Below, piece by piece: positions 8,621 to 19,156 of a stretch of DNA of 46,269 bases. The stretch spans positions 1-46,269 of the forward strand of contig JAHWGJ010000013.1 of the NCBI GenBank assembly GCA_020054475.1, in the 5' to 3' direction. Numbering within the stretch: position 1 is the stretch's first letter; each line of letters begins with the position of its first letter. The position numbers and the translations under genes are program-made. This stretch comes from Thermoplasmata archaeon (GTDB lineage Archaea; Thermoplasmatota; E2; DHVEG-1). The notes below the pieces were generated by a model. The model was given only the letters and a program-made list of their open reading frames with translations, did no database searches and had not been told where the DNA came from.

Positions 8621-9124
8621 TTATTTACTCCATCTCTGATAATATCCGGATTTCTTTCTTTTCTTATTATCCTTTGAACCTTTTGGTCTACCAAGTGTTT
8701 TACCCATATTACTCAACGCCTGTAACCTTTGCTTTGTAGCTTCACTAATTAATTTCCTTTCTAATTGAGCTAATGCAACAAAAACCGTTGAAATAAATTC
8801 ACCCATCGTTGTTGTAGGGCCTATTCCTTCCATTACACTTATGATATTTATCCCTCTCGCCTTTAGATTATCAAAATCCATAATGAATTGCCTTGAACTT
8901 CTCAAAGCACGGTCTAACCTAAATACAACAATTGCTTTGAATTCGCCTTCTCTTGATTTCTTCTTTAATTCTTCAAATACAGGTCTATGTTTTACACTCG
9001 AACCAATTTCTTTAAAAATTTGATATTCCCAATTTTTCAATTTACAATAATTAATACAAGGTTCAATTTGTTGTTCGTAAGATTGTAATTCTGTTGATAT
9101 CCTTACATATATTCCTGTTTTCAT
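8621..9124 (-). CDS. serine recombinase (resolvase family)
   Basis: 167 residues. The catalytic nucleophile is S10 in YVRISTELQ, and the arginine motif is FRLDRALRSS (R69, D71, R72, R75). The helix after it (TMGEFISTVFVALAQLERKLI) matches the resolvase dimer/E-helix, and GRPKGSKD marks the hinge before a short basic tail in place of a full helix-turn-helix. Small serine recombinases of this form invert or resolve DNA and are common in archaeal accessory regions. It is divergent from the aconitase operon, with about 90 bases between. Confidence 0.9.
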   Translation of the reverse strand: MKTGIYVRISTELQSYEQQIEPCINYCKLKNWEYQIFKEIGSSVKHRPVFEELKKKSREGEFKAIVVFRLDRALRSSRQFIMDFDNLKARGINIISVMEGIGPTTTMGEFISTVFVALAQLERKLISEATKQRLQALSNMGKTLGRPKGSKDNKKRKKSGYYQRWSK

Positions 9125-9213
9125 TTTCCATAAATAATTTAAACAAATATTTTATTATGGAGTTGCAATCTTAACTCGCATAAAAAAATTAAATTTGGGA
9201 GAGGTTAATAATT

Positions 9214-11160
9214 ATGGGGAAATGTATAGTACAAAAAATTTTGGAAAAACATATTGTTGAAGGTAAATGGGAACCTGGAAAAGAAATTGCAATTAAGATC
9301 GATCAGACATTGACTCAAGATGCAACAGGGACTATGGCTTATCTTCAATTCGAAGCAATGGGCGCATCTAAAATTAAAACAGAATTGTCAGTTAGTTATG
9401 TAGATCATAATACTGTTCAAATTGGCTATGAAAATGCTGATGATCATAAATATCTTCAATCTGTCGCAGCAAAATATGGGATTATATACTCTCGTGCCGG
9501 TAATGGAATTTGTCATCAGGTACATCTTGAGAGATTTGGAAAACCTGGTAAAACGTTACTAGGTAGTGATTCTCATACGCCAACAGGTGGAGGGATTGGC
9601 ATGATTGCTATTGGTGCTGGTGGACTTGATGTTGCAGTTGCAATGGCAGGCGGTCCATTTTATATAACTTGTCCAAAAGTAATAAAAATAAATTTAAAAG
9701 GTAAACTTAAAGCATGGTGCTCTGCAAAAGATGCTGTTTTAAAAATGCTTGAAATTTTCTCAACTAAAGGAAATGTAGGTTGTATTTTTGAATATGGTGG
9801 AGAAGGAGTTGAAACATTATCTGTTCCAGAACGTGCTACAATTACAAACATGGGTGCAGAATGCGGGGTTACAACCTCGGTTTTTCCAAGTGATGAAAAA
9901 ACTTATAAATTTTTAAAAGCTCAAAAACGAGAGGAAGATTGGATTGAACTTAAGGCAGATGATGATGCAAATTATTATAAGATAATTGACATAAATCTAG
10001 ATGAAATAGTTCCATTAACCGCTTTCCCACATAGTCCGGGTAATATTAAAACGGTAAAGGAATTAAATGAATTGAAAGTTGATCAGGTATGTTTAGGAAG
10101 CTGTACAAATTCCTCTTATAAAGACTTGATGACCGTTTCAATTATATTAAAAAATAAAAAAGTACATCCAGATGTTAGTTTCGTGATTGCACCTGGATCT
10201 AAGCAGGTTTTAGAGAATATAGATAGAGATGGAGGATTAACAGATTTAATATCATCTGGTGCTAGAATTGCTGAATCTGCTTGTGGTTTTTGTATTGGAA
10301 ATAGTCAATCTCCTAAAACTGATGCAGTAAGTCTTAGAACAAGTAATCGGAATTTTCTTGGTAGATCAGGAACAAAGAGTGCTTTAGCTTATCTTGTTAG
10401 TCCTGAGACAGCAGCAGCAGCTGTAATTACTGGTCAAATGACTGATCCCCGAGATTTAGAGAAAATGGGTATAAACTATCCAAATTTTAAATTGCCTGAA
10501 AAATTTTATATCAATGATAGTATGTTTATTTTCCCTGAAGATGCGGATGAGGTAAAAATTTACAGAGGACCAAATATTGGAGATCCTCCAAAAAGTATTC
10601 CAATTGAAGATATCATTTCAGGAGAAGTAACAATAAAAGTTGAAGATCAAATTACCACAGATCATATAATTCCTGCTGGTAGTAAAATGAAATACCGTTC
10701 AAATGTTCCTAAATATTCAGAATTTTTATTTGAAGTAGTTGATCCTGATTTCTATGAAAGAGCAAAAAAAATTAGAGATAGCGGGAAATCAAATATTTTT
10801 GTAGCTGGTTTAAGTTATGGTCAGGGCTCATCTAGAGAACATGCAGCTCTATGTCCAATGTTCATGGGAACTAAAACTGTAATAGCAAAATCATTTGAGA
10901 GAATTCATACAGCAAATCTGATTAATTTTGGAATTATACCTTTAACTTTCAAAAATGATAAGGATTATGATAAAATAGATCAGGGAGATGATATTGAAAT
11001 ATCGAAAGTTAGAGGAAATATTGAATCTGGAAAAAAATTAGTAGTAAAAAACTTAACGAAAAATATTGAATTTGAGGTTGAATATAATCTCTCAGATCGG
11101 CAAAAAGAAATTATTCTTGCAGGCGGTACACTTGCATATATGAAAAATAAATCTAATTAA
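9214..11160 (+). CDS. acn: aconitate hydratase (aconitase), Aquifex-like short type
   Basis: 648 residues. It interconverts citrate and isocitrate through cis-aconitate. The [4Fe-4S] ligands are visible: C297 in GSCTNSS, and C357 and C360 in ESACGFCIGNS. Other family marks are LLGSDSHTPTGGG, the C-terminal swivel domain with QGSSREHAAL, and the arginine-bearing KSFERIHTANLINFG. The length is that of the short prokaryotic aconitases (about 640-660), not the ~900-residue AcnA. GGGAGAGGT lies about 8 bases before the ATG, and a TATA-like TTTAAACAAATA lies at about 9137-9148. First gene of the acn-aclB-aclA-icd operon, 19 bases before aclB. Confidence 0.95.
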   Translation: MGKCIVQKILEKHIVEGKWEPGKEIAIKIDQTLTQDATGTMAYLQFEAMGASKIKTELSVSYVDHNTVQIGYENADDHKYLQSVAAKYGIIYSRAGNGICHQVHLERFGKPGKTLLGSDSHTPTGGGIGMIAIGAGGLDVAVAMAGGPFYITCPKVIKINLKGKLKAWCSAKDAVLKMLEIFSTKGNVGCIFEYGGEGVETLSVPERATITNMGAECGVTTSVFPSDEKTYKFLKAQKREEDWIELKADDDANYYKIIDINLDEIVPLTAFPHSPGNIKTVKELNELKVDQVCLGSCTNSSYKDLMTVSIILKNKKVHPDVSFVIAPGSKQVLENIDRDGGLTDLISSGARIAESACGFCIGNSQSPKTDAVSLRTSNRNFLGRSGTKSALAYLVSPETAAAAVITGQMTDPRDLEKMGINYPNFKLPEKFYINDSMFIFPEDADEVKIYRGPNIGDPPKSIPIEDIISGEVTIKVEDQITTDHIIPAGSKMKYRSNVPKYSEFLFEVVDPDFYERAKKIRDSGKSNIFVAGLSYGQGSSREHAALCPMFMGTKTVIAKSFERIHTANLINFGIIPLTFKNDKDYDKIDQGDDIEISKVRGNIESGKKLVVKNLTKNIEFEVEYNLSDRQKEIILAGGTLAYMKNKSN

Positions 11161-11179
11161 GATAAAGAGGTAGAAAATT

Positions 11180-12454
11180 ATGGCACAGAGAGGAATTAGA
11201 GAATTTGATGGGAAAAAAATGCTTTCTAAATATTGGTCTGAATATATTAGTAAAGATTTTAAATATCATGGTAGAATTATTTTAGTTGATCCGGACACAA
11301 AAATTGATGATCTACCAAAAAAATATAAATGGTTAGAGGAGGAAAAATTAGTTGTAAAACCAGATCAGCTTTTTGGAAAAAGAGGGAAACATGGATTGAT
11401 TCATGCTAATGTAACATTTCAGGAAGTAAAGAAATGGATTAAAGAAAAAATGAACAATGAAACAAAAGTTGGAAAAGTTACTGGGGTACTAACTCATTTT
11501 ATAATTGAACCATATGTTGAACATAAAGGAGAATATTATGTTGCTATTAAAAGCAATAGAGAAGGAGATACAATCTATTTTTCAAATCATGGAGGGGTAG
11601 ATATTGAATCAGTATGGGAAACTGTATCAGAAATCCAAGTTGATGTTTACCAAGATGTTGATAAAATAAATATTGAAAGTAAACTCCCCAAAGATACAGC
11701 AAAAGAAAATATAAAAATGTTTTCAGAATTTATCAAAGGAATCTACAAGTTTTATAGAGAATTAAACTATGCATACCTTGAAATTAATCCATTTGTGGTA
11801 TCAAAAAAAGAAATAATACCACTTGATCTTGTTGCAAGAATCGATGATACAGGACATTTTGAAAGCAGTGATAAATGGGGTGATTTAAATTTTCCTGCGC
11901 CATTTGGAAGAAAACTATCCAAAGAAGAAAAATATATTAAGATGATGGATGAAAAAAGTGGAGCATCTCTCAAATTAACTGTATTAAATCCAAAAGGTCG
12001 AGTTTGGACAATGGTTGCAGGTGGAGGGGGAAGCGTAATTTATACTGATACAATAGTTGATTTAGGATACAGAGATGAACTAGCTAATTATGGCGAATAT
12101 AGTGGTAATCCATCAACTGATCTTACATATGAATATGCAAAAACAATACTTGATTTAATGACACGTGAAAAAGATTCTAAAGGAAGAAATAAATTTTTAC
12201 TTATTGGTGGAGGAATTGCAAACTTTACAGATGTAGCTAAAACATTTACAGGTATTACAATGGCATTAAGAGAATATAAAAAGAAACTAAAAGAAACAAA
12301 AATAAAAATCTATGTTCGACGTGGCGGACCAAATTATCAAGAAGGATTAAAAATTATGAAAAATCTGGGAAAAGAACTAGGTGTTCCAATTGAAGTATAC
12401 GGCCCTGAAACACATATGACCCGTATTGTTGACATGGCATTAGGAGGAAAATAA
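11180..12454 (+). CDS. aclB: ATP-citrate lyase, ATP-grasp (small) subunit
   Basis: 424 residues. The N-terminal half is the ATP-grasp fold of the succinyl-CoA synthetase beta family (KPDQLFGKRGKHGLI, ITFQE-like VTFQEVKKWI, LEINPFVV). The C-terminal part has the flavodoxin-like CoA-ligase text (TMVAGGGGSVIYTDT, LLIGGGIANFTDVAKTF, YVRRGGPNYQEGLK). This is the architecture of the small subunit of two-subunit ATP-citrate lyase as in Chlorobium. With AclA it cleaves citrate with ATP and CoA to acetyl-CoA, oxaloacetate, ADP and phosphate. AGAGGT precedes the ATG. It sits 15 bases before aclA. A plain succinyl-CoA synthetase beta subunit is less likely, because the partner carries a citrate-synthase domain. 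Confidence 0.93.
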   Translation: MAQRGIREFDGKKMLSKYWSEYISKDFKYHGRIILVDPDTKIDDLPKKYKWLEEEKLVVKPDQLFGKRGKHGLIHANVTFQEVKKWIKEKMNNETKVGKVTGVLTHFIIEPYVEHKGEYYVAIKSNREGDTIYFSNHGGVDIESVWETVSEIQVDVYQDVDKINIESKLPKDTAKENIKMFSEFIKGIYKFYRELNYAYLEINPFVVSKKEIIPLDLVARIDDTGHFESSDKWGDLNFPAPFGRKLSKEEKYIKMMDEKSGASLKLTVLNPKGRVWTMVAGGGGSVIYTDTIVDLGYRDELANYGEYSGNPSTDLTYEYAKTILDLMTREKDSKGRNKFLLIGGGIANFTDVAKTFTGITMALREYKKKLKETKIKIYVRRGGPNYQEGLKIMKNLGKELGVPIEVYGPETHMTRIVDMALGGK

Positions 12455-12469
12455 AGGAGGTGATTTGTT

Positions 12470-14326
12470 ATGACAAAAAAGAAAGATTATATAATAATGG
12501 ATAAAGACACAAAAGCTATTGTTTTTGGTTATCAACAAAGAGCAATACAAAGAATGCTTGATTTTGACTATATATGTCGTAGAAAAGAACCTTCAGTAGC
12601 AGTTATTGTTAATCCAACACGAGATGGAATGCATACATGTTTCTGGGGAACCAAGGAAATATTAATTCCAATGGTTCGAACTATAAAAGAAGCAGTAAAA
12701 ATGCATCCTGAAGCAGATTTCATGGTCAATTTTGCAAGTTTCAGATCAGCTTATCAAACGTCAAAAGAAGCGCTTGAAACAAAAGCAATACAATCAGTTG
12801 CAATAATAGCAGAAGGTGTACCTGAACAAAGAACAAAAGAACTTATTAAAATTGCACAAAAGAATAATAAATGGATAATTGGACCTGCAACAGTGGGAGG
12901 AATCGCAGCTGGTAGTTTTAGAATTGGAAATACAGCCGGTATGCTTGATAACATTGTTGCATCAAAACTTCATAGAGCCGGAAGCGTTGCATATGTTTCC
13001 AAATCAGGTGGACTTTCAAATGAATTAAACAACATCATTGCAATGAATACAGATGGAGTATATGAGGGAGTTGCAATTGGAGGAGACAGATATCCGGGAT
13101 CAACATTTATTGATCATATAATGCGATATGAGAAAAATCCTGATATTAAAATGATAGTTCTTCTTGGTGAAGTTGGTGGAACAGATGAATACGTTGTAAT
13201 TGATGCTATGAAAAAAGGGAAAATTACAAAACCACTTGTAGCCTGGTGTATAGGAACATGCTCAAAAGTATTTCCAGCTGAAGTTCAATTTGGTCATGCA
13301 GGAGCAAGAGCAGGTGCAGATAGAGAAACAGCTGATGCGAAAAATATAGCTCTAAAGGATGCAGGAGCGTATGTTCCAAAAAGTTTTGATGATTTTGATA
13401 AACAAATTAAAAAAGCATATGATCAACTTATTAAATCTGGTATACATAAGCCAATTCCTGAAATTGAACCACCCGTTATTCCATATGATTATGCTGTTGC
13501 ATTAAAACAGGGAATAATTAGAAAACCAGCAAGTTTTATCTCAACAATTTCTGATGATCGAGGTGAAGAACTTAGATACTGTGGAGTCAAAATATCAAAA
13601 ATCTTTGAAGAAAAATGGGGACTAGGTGGAGTAATAGGACTATTATGGTTTAAAAAAGATCTTCCAATGTGGGCACGAGAATTCATAGAAAGAGTGATTC
13701 TTCTAACAGCTGATCATGGACCTGCTGTATCTGGTGCACATAACAGTATTATAGCTTCACGTGCCGGAAAAGATTTAATATCTTCTCTAGTAAGTGGATT
13801 ATTAACTATTGGACCAAGATTTGGAGGAGCAGTTCAGGGTAGTGCAGATCATTTTACACAATATCTATATGCAGGACATGAACCAAGTTTCATGGTAAAA
13901 GACATGAAGACAAAAAATATAAACATTCAAGGAATTGGACATCGTATTAAATCAGTAACAAATCCAGATGTTAGAGTAGAAATAATGGTAGATTTTGCAA
14001 AGAAAAAATTCCCAATAACTGAAACCCTTGACTATGCACTAGAAGTAGAAAAACTAACAACATCAAAAAGAAATAATTTGATTTTAAACGTTGATGGATG
14101 TATTGGTGTTCTAAGCTGTGATATGCTAAAGGGAATAGGATACAATAGAGAAGAAGTACGGGAATTTGTAGATCTTGGAATATTAAATGCATTCTTTGTC
14201 CTTGGTCGAAGTATTGGTTTCATGGGGCATATAATGGATCAGAAACGCTTAAAATCAGGATTATACAGACATCCATGGGATGATATAAACTACATGATGC
14301 CTGATGAGCCGGAAAAAGTTAGATAA
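12470..14326 (+). CDS. aclA: ATP-citrate lyase, large subunit (CoA-ligase alpha + citrate-synthase domain)
   Basis: 618 residues. The N-terminal ~330 residues match succinyl-CoA synthetase alpha: GPATVGGIAAGSFRIGN, SKSGGLSNELNN, and the phospho-histidine H276 in FGHAGARAGAD. The C-terminal ~270 residues are a citrate-synthase-type domain with SGAHNSIIASRAGKDL and GIGHRIKSVTNPD, which holds the conserved histidines. This fusion is diagnostic for ATP-citrate lyase. The ribosome site is very strong (GGAGGTGAT at 12457-12465). The stop lies 5 bases before the next ATG, so the genes are surely co-transcribed. ATP-citrate lyase is uncommon in archaea. Confidence 0.95.
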   Translation: MTKKKDYIIMDKDTKAIVFGYQQRAIQRMLDFDYICRRKEPSVAVIVNPTRDGMHTCFWGTKEILIPMVRTIKEAVKMHPEADFMVNFASFRSAYQTSKEALETKAIQSVAIIAEGVPEQRTKELIKIAQKNNKWIIGPATVGGIAAGSFRIGNTAGMLDNIVASKLHRAGSVAYVSKSGGLSNELNNIIAMNTDGVYEGVAIGGDRYPGSTFIDHIMRYEKNPDIKMIVLLGEVGGTDEYVVIDAMKKGKITKPLVAWCIGTCSKVFPAEVQFGHAGARAGADRETADAKNIALKDAGAYVPKSFDDFDKQIKKAYDQLIKSGIHKPIPEIEPPVIPYDYAVALKQGIIRKPASFISTISDDRGEELRYCGVKISKIFEEKWGLGGVIGLLWFKKDLPMWAREFIERVILLTADHGPAVSGAHNSIIASRAGKDLISSLVSGLLTIGPRFGGAVQGSADHFTQYLYAGHEPSFMVKDMKTKNINIQGIGHRIKSVTNPDVRVEIMVDFAKKKFPITETLDYALEVEKLTTSKRNNLILNVDGCIGVLSCDMLKGIGYNREEVREFVDLGILNAFFVLGRSIGFMGHIMDQKRLKSGLYRHPWDDINYMMPDEPEKVR

Positions 14327-14346
14327 AATAAATGGAGACATTTGAT

Positions 14347-16596
14347 ATGAGCAATATAGTTGGAAAGATTATATATACAAAAGTTGATGAAGCTCCTGCT
14401 TTAGCAACTTGCTCTTTTCTCCCTATTATTAAAGCATTTACAAAAGCTGCAAATGCCACTGTTGAAACAAAAGATATATCACTTGCAGGAAGAGTAACTG
14501 CAACATTTCCTGATTATTTAAAAGAAGATCAAATAATTTCAAATGATTTAGAATATTTAGGAAAACTAGTGAATAAAACAGAAGCAAACATTATAAAACT
14601 ACCATGTATAAGTGCGTCACTTCCTCAGCTTAAAGCAGCAGTTAAAGAATTACAAAGTCAGGGTTATAATATTCCAGATTATCCAGAAGACCCAAAAAAT
14701 GAAGAAGAAAAAAAAATTAAAGCAAGATATGATAAAATCAAAGGTAGTGCAGTAAATCCAGTTTTAAGACAAGGAAATTCAGATAGACGAGTACCAGGGC
14801 CTGTTAAAGAATATGCAAAAAAGAATCCCTACCCTATATCTGAATGGAGTATGGACTCCAAATCACATGTTGCTCATATGAAATCTGGTGATCTTCGATC
14901 AAATGAAAAATCAGTAACAATTACAAAAAATATTGCTGGTGATTCTAAAATTGAATTTATTAGAAAAGATGGGACAACAAAGATTTTAAAAGAAAAATTA
15001 AAACTTCTTGATGGTGAAATAATTGATGCGACTTTTATGAGTAAAAAAGCATTGAGAAAGTTTCTAAAAGAACAAATTGATGATGCAAATAACAAAAACA
15101 TACTATTTTCCGTTCATCTAAAAGCAACAATGATGAAAGTATCAGATCCGGTTATATTTGGTAATGTAGTATCAGTATTTTTTGATGAAGTATTTGAAAA
15201 ACATAAAACCATATTTAATGAATTAGGAATCAGTCCAAATAACGGACTTGGTGATCTTTATACAAAAATCAAAAACCTTGATAATAATAAACGATCTGAA
15301 ATTGAATCTGATATAAAGACGTGCTATGAAAAAAGACCAAAACTTGCAATGGTAAACTCAGATAAAGGAATAACAAATTTGCATGTTCCAAGTGATGTAA
15401 TAATTGATGCATCAATTCCTGCAGCTCTTAGAAATGCTGCAAGAATGTGGGGGCCTGATGGAGAACTGCATGATACAAAATTTGTAATTCCCGATAATAG
15501 TTATGCTGGAATATATCATCAGGTAGTTGAATTTTGTAAAAAACATGGCCCTTTTGATCCTACAACAATGGGTACAGTTCAAAACGTAGGTTTAATGGCA
15601 CAAAAAGCAGAAGAATATGGATCACATGATAAAACATTTATTGTTCCAAAAGATGGAAAAGTTCGGGTAGTATCTGCGAATGGTAAAACGTTACTTGAGC
15701 ATAATGTTGAAGAAGGAGATATTTGGCGAATGTGTCAAGTTAAAGATATTCCAATTCGGGATTGGGTTAAACTTGCAGTAAACAGAGCTAAAGAAACAGG
15801 TTATCCAGCAGTTTTTTGGCTTGATAAAACCCGAGCTCATGATATTGAATTGATAAACAAAGTAAATCATTATTTAATGGATCATGATACAACTGATTTT
15901 AAAATTCATATAATGTCACCTGTTGATGCTACACAGTTTTCATGTGAACGCTTAAAAAAAGGCGAGAATACCATTTCAGTAACTGGGAATGTACTTAGAG
16001 ATTATCTTACTGATCTATTTCCAATTCTTGAAGTTGGAACATCAGCTCGAATGTATTCAATAGTACCTCTTATAAATGGTGGAGGTTTATATGAAACAGG
16101 GGCAGGGGGATCAGCGCCAAAACATGTACAACAATTCCAACAAGAAGGACATCTCAGATGGGATTCACTTGGTGAATTTCTAGCTCTTTCAGTTTCATTG
16201 AAACATTTAGCATCCATTACAAAAAATGATAAAGCTTTAGTTTTAGCAGAAGCACTTGATGATGCAACAAGTAAATATTTAATAAATAATAAATCTCCAT
16301 CAAGAATAGTAAATGAACTTGATAATAGAGGAAGTCAGTTCTATTTAACATTATATTGGGCTCAAGCATTAGCTAAACAATCTAAGGATGAAAATCTACA
16401 AAGCCAATTTATTAAATTATCAAAATTACTTGAAGAAAATGAAGAAAAAATCTTAGAGGAGTTGAATGCAGCTCAAGGTAAAAAGGTTGATATTGGAGGT
16501 TACTATAAACCAAATGATGAATTAACAAAAAAGGCTATGAAGCCCAGCGTAACATTTAACAAATCTATTGAATCATTAAATTTAATCACTGCATAA
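14347..16596 (+). CDS. icd: isocitrate dehydrogenase (NADP+), monomeric type
   Basis: About 749 residues. It interconverts isocitrate and 2-oxoglutarate + CO2 with NADP(H). Family text is unmistakable: [20 protein letters not shown] at the start, [58 protein letters not shown] and [10 protein letters not shown]. Monomeric IDH is about 740 residues in bacteria. The frame opens with ATG at 14332, but the ATG at 14347 has a TGGAGA site 8 bases upstream and fits the family N-terminus, so I prefer it. Last gene of the operon. Monomeric IDH is mainly bacterial, which suggests transfer into this lineage, although base composition is like that of its neighbours. Confidence 0.95.
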   Translation: MSNIVGKIIYTKVDEAPALATCSFLPIIKAFTKAANATVETKDISLAGRVTATFPDYLKEDQIISNDLEYLGKLVNKTEANIIKLPCISASLPQLKAAVKELQSQGYNIPDYPEDPKNEEEKKIKARYDKIKGSAVNPVLRQGNSDRRVPGPVKEYAKKNPYPISEWSMDSKSHVAHMKSGDLRSNEKSVTITKNIAGDSKIEFIRKDGTTKILKEKLKLLDGEIIDATFMSKKALRKFLKEQIDDANNKNILFSVHLKATMMKVSDPVIFGNVVSVFFDEVFEKHKTIFNELGISPNNGLGDLYTKIKNLDNNKRSEIESDIKTCYEKRPKLAMVNSDKGITNLHVPSDVIIDASIPAALRNAARMWGPDGELHDTKFVIPDNSYAGIYHQVVEFCKKHGPFDPTTMGTVQNVGLMAQKAEEYGSHDKTFIVPKDGKVRVVSANGKTLLEHNVEEGDIWRMCQVKDIPIRDWVKLAVNRAKETGYPAVFWLDKTRAHDIELINKVNHYLMDHDTTDFKIHIMSPVDATQFSCERLKKGENTISVTGNVLRDYLTDLFPILEVGTSARMYSIVPLINGGGLYETGAGGSAPKHVQQFQQEGHLRWDSLGEFLALSVSLKHLASITKNDKALVLAEALDDATSKYLINNKSPSRIVNELDNRGSQFYLTLYWAQALAKQSKDENLQSQFIKLSKLLEENEEKILEELNAAQGKKVDIGGYYKPNDELTKKAMKPSVTFNKSIESLNLITA

Positions 16597-16680
16597 ACAA
16601 ACAAGTATCATTAAAAAATATAATTAACTTTAATATAAGATATTTTTCAAGTTATAACATAAATTTAGATTGGTAATTAA

Positions 16681-17073
16681 ATGGATTATGAAAAATCTTT
16701 TAATGATCTTGAAAAAATATTAATTGATCTAAGAGATAAAAATAATGAAATCCCAATAATAGTAGAAGGAGAAAAAGATATAGAAGCTTTAAAAAAACTA
16801 AATATTATTGGTATAATATTAAGTTTAAATAAAGGTATGTCAGTAACTAATTTTTGTGATCTTATTGCAAAAAAATATGATAAAATCATAATATTAACAG
16901 ATTGGGATAAAAAAGGTGGGCAATTATGTTATAAGTTGAAAAATAATTTAATTGGTAGAGTTGATTGTATTACGGATTATAGGAAGAAAATTGCTAAAAA
17001 AACCACGATTAAAACAGTTGAAGGTTTACCCTCTTGGATTGAAACCATAAGAAAAAAAATTAATCATTTATAA
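16681..17073 (+). CDS. small Toprim-domain protein
   Basis: 130 residues. Toprim marks are the acidic motif IIVEGEKDIEALKKLNI and the D-x-D motif IIILTDWDKKGGQL. The fold binds Mg2+ for phosphotransfer on nucleic acids. Stand-alone archaeal Toprim proteins of this size resemble the catalytic domain of RNase M5 or DnaG; the exact substrate is not known. No ribosome site is seen before the ATG, so the mRNA may be leaderless, with a TATA-like TAATATAAGATA about 50 bases upstream. It follows the icd gene by 84 bases and could have its own promoter. Confidence 0.85.
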   Translation: MDYEKSFNDLEKILIDLRDKNNEIPIIVEGEKDIEALKKLNIIGIILSLNKGMSVTNFCDLIAKKYDKIIILTDWDKKGGQLCYKLKNNLIGRVDCITDYRKKIAKKTTIKTVEGLPSWIETIRKKINHL

Positions 17074-17115
17074 ATTTTTATAACCAATAACAGTATATGA
17101 TATTTTGATAAAAAC

Positions 17116-17601
17116 ATGAGAAAATTAATAATAACAACATTAATCTTAATTATTATAACAATCTCAATATTAGGATTAATATATATAAATTATAAATCAG
17201 ATATTGAGGCAATGAATAATTTAAATGTTAATTTGAATCAAATAGATATTGATGATATAAATAGTAAGTTTTTCAAATTGAATTTTAATGTTGAAATTAC
17301 AAATCCTTCTGATAGAGATATTGTTGATTTATCAACAACTTTTAAAATATATATTGAAGATAATTATGTTGGAGAAGGTAATTTTTCAAATGTTAATATC
17401 ACAAATAATTCTGAAGAAAATAAAGATGTTATTGTATCAGTATATTATGAAGGATTAGCTGATGCTGTAAATGATGTGATAAAAAAGATAATAAATGAGG
17501 GAGAATTTGATTTAAAAATCAATGGAACTATATATGCAAAAGCATTATTTGGAATGTCAATAATAGAGCAAATTTTTATCGCTACTAAGACATATCCATA
17601 A
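17116..17601 (+). CDS. membrane-anchored LEA14/WHy-like protein
   Basis: 161 residues. One N-terminal transmembrane helix (LIITTLILIIITISILGLIY) is followed by an exported domain. The text FFKLNFNVEITNPSDRDIVD and the following strand pattern fit the LEA14/water-stress (WHy) beta-sandwich, in which N-P-S/T is the usual turn. Such proteins are thought to protect or stabilise envelope components, but no reaction is known. It lies 42 bases after the Toprim gene and 59 bases before the radical SAM gene, all on the same strand. Confidence 0.6.
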   Translation: MRKLIITTLILIIITISILGLIYINYKSDIEAMNNLNVNLNQIDIDDINSKFFKLNFNVEITNPSDRDIVDLSTTFKIYIEDNYVGEGNFSNVNITNNSEENKDVIVSVYYEGLADAVNDVIKKIINEGEFDLKINGTIYAKALFGMSIIEQIFIATKTYP

Positions 17602-17660
17602 TATCTAAAATTTTAATAATTTATATCAATATCTTTTAGTTATAAAATAAATTAGATAAT

Positions 17661-19091
17661 ATGAAGATTTCAAAATTATTATTCATTGAACCTCCAAGAA
17701 ATTATTGGTTCGTTATGGGTGAATATTTACCTCCTCCAACAACCCTACTAATTTTAGCCGCATATATAGAAAAAGAAATTCCAGATATTGAAATTGAGGT
17801 GCTTGATAGTCAAGCAGAAAAATTAAATTGGGGCGGATTAGAAAAATATATTGAATCGTCAGATCCTTCAATGGTTCTAACTTCGGGTTTTACTTGTAAT
17901 GTTTATACATGCGCAAGAACATTTGAAATTGCAAAAAAAATCAATGAAGATATTATTACAGTTGCTGGAGGAATTCATTTTTCAACACTTCCAGAAGAAT
18001 CATTAATTAAGTTTCCCGAAATTGATTATATCATTAGAGGAGAAGGTGAAATTACAATTGTTGAATTAATAAAAAAATTAAACAATGGTGGAAAAATTGA
18101 AAAAATTAAAGGATTATCTTATAAAAATAATGGCAAAATAATCAATACACAATTTCGTCAATTAATAACAAATCTTGATAAATTGCCATTTCCTGCATAT
18201 CATCTAGTTGAAAATAATATAAAAAAATATCATTTTTCAATGATGGCAGGTAAAAAAACAAGTTATATGATACTTGAGGGAGCAAGAGGATGTGATCATC
18301 GATGTTCTTTCTGTACTCAGTGGTATCATTGGGGTGGATGTTGGAGATCAAAATCAATAAAAAGAATCGCAGATGAAATAGAATATTTAAATGAAACATA
18401 TGGTGGTGTATTTTTATGGCTCACTGATGATCAGTTTAAGATAAACATGAGAGGAAAAAAATTTTATAATGAATTGAAAAAGAGAAGATGTAAGGATGAC
18501 ATAATGCTTTTTCTACAAGCTCGCACTGATGATGTCGCTAAAAACCCTACTCTTGTTCAGAATCTTAGAGAAGTTGGAACATATTGGATTATGTGTGGAG
18601 TTGAAACACCATCAAAAGAAATTATAAAAGAATTTAAAAAAGAAACAAAAAATGTTGATGCTTTTTCAGCTATGAAAATATTGAGAAAAAATGATATTTT
18701 TTCTCATGCAATGTTTGTTATAGGTTCAAGAAAAGATACATCTGAATCTATAGAAAAACTAATAAGATTTTCAATAGACATTGAACCTGATTTTGCTATT
18801 TATACCGCTCTAACACCTTTCCCCGGTACAATATATTATAAAAATGCCCTAAAAAATGGTTGGATTGAGGACAATAATTATGCTAATTATGATATGGCTC
18901 ATGCAATAATGCCAACAGAAAATTTAACCAGGAAAGAATTACAAATGGAATTATGGAAATGTTACCAAAGATTCTATGGGTCATATGCGAAAAATATAGC
19001 GGGTATTTTCTCAAAAAATAAACTAAAAAGAACATTATATAGACACATGGCTGGCCAACATGTTCTAAAAAAATTTAGGAGATTAATTTAG
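17661..19091 (+). CDS. B12-binding-domain radical SAM protein
   Basis: 476 residues. The N-terminal ~150 residues form a cobalamin-binding-like Rossmann domain (PPPTTLLILAAYIE, IEVLDSQAE, VAGGIHFSTLPEE, YIIRGEGE). The radical SAM cluster motif is C211-x3-C215-x2-C218 in GARGCDHRCSFCTQW. Downstream are DDQF, the GVETP strand (CGVETPSKEIIKEFKK) and a C-terminal tail. This is the class that includes P-methylases and hopanoid or ladderane-type methyltransferases; the substrate cannot be told from sequence. Stop codon is TAG. Probably leaderless: no ribosome site, and TATA-like AT-rich text is present upstream. Confidence 0.9.
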   Translation: MKISKLLFIEPPRNYWFVMGEYLPPPTTLLILAAYIEKEIPDIEIEVLDSQAEKLNWGGLEKYIESSDPSMVLTSGFTCNVYTCARTFEIAKKINEDIITVAGGIHFSTLPEESLIKFPEIDYIIRGEGEITIVELIKKLNNGGKIEKIKGLSYKNNGKIINTQFRQLITNLDKLPFPAYHLVENNIKKYHFSMMAGKKTSYMILEGARGCDHRCSFCTQWYHWGGCWRSKSIKRIADEIEYLNETYGGVFLWLTDDQFKINMRGKKFYNELKKRRCKDDIMLFLQARTDDVAKNPTLVQNLREVGTYWIMCGVETPSKEIIKEFKKETKNVDAFSAMKILRKNDIFSHAMFVIGSRKDTSESIEKLIRFSIDIEPDFAIYTALTPFPGTIYYKNALKNGWIEDNNYANYDMAHAIMPTENLTRKELQMELWKCYQRFYGSYAKNIAGIFSKNKLKRTLYRHMAGQHVLKKFRRLI

Positions 19092-19156
19092 GCCTTGTTT
19101 CAAATTAATAAAAATTGTTATAAAGGGTTTTGATTATATGTTTTTTCGTTGTTAGA

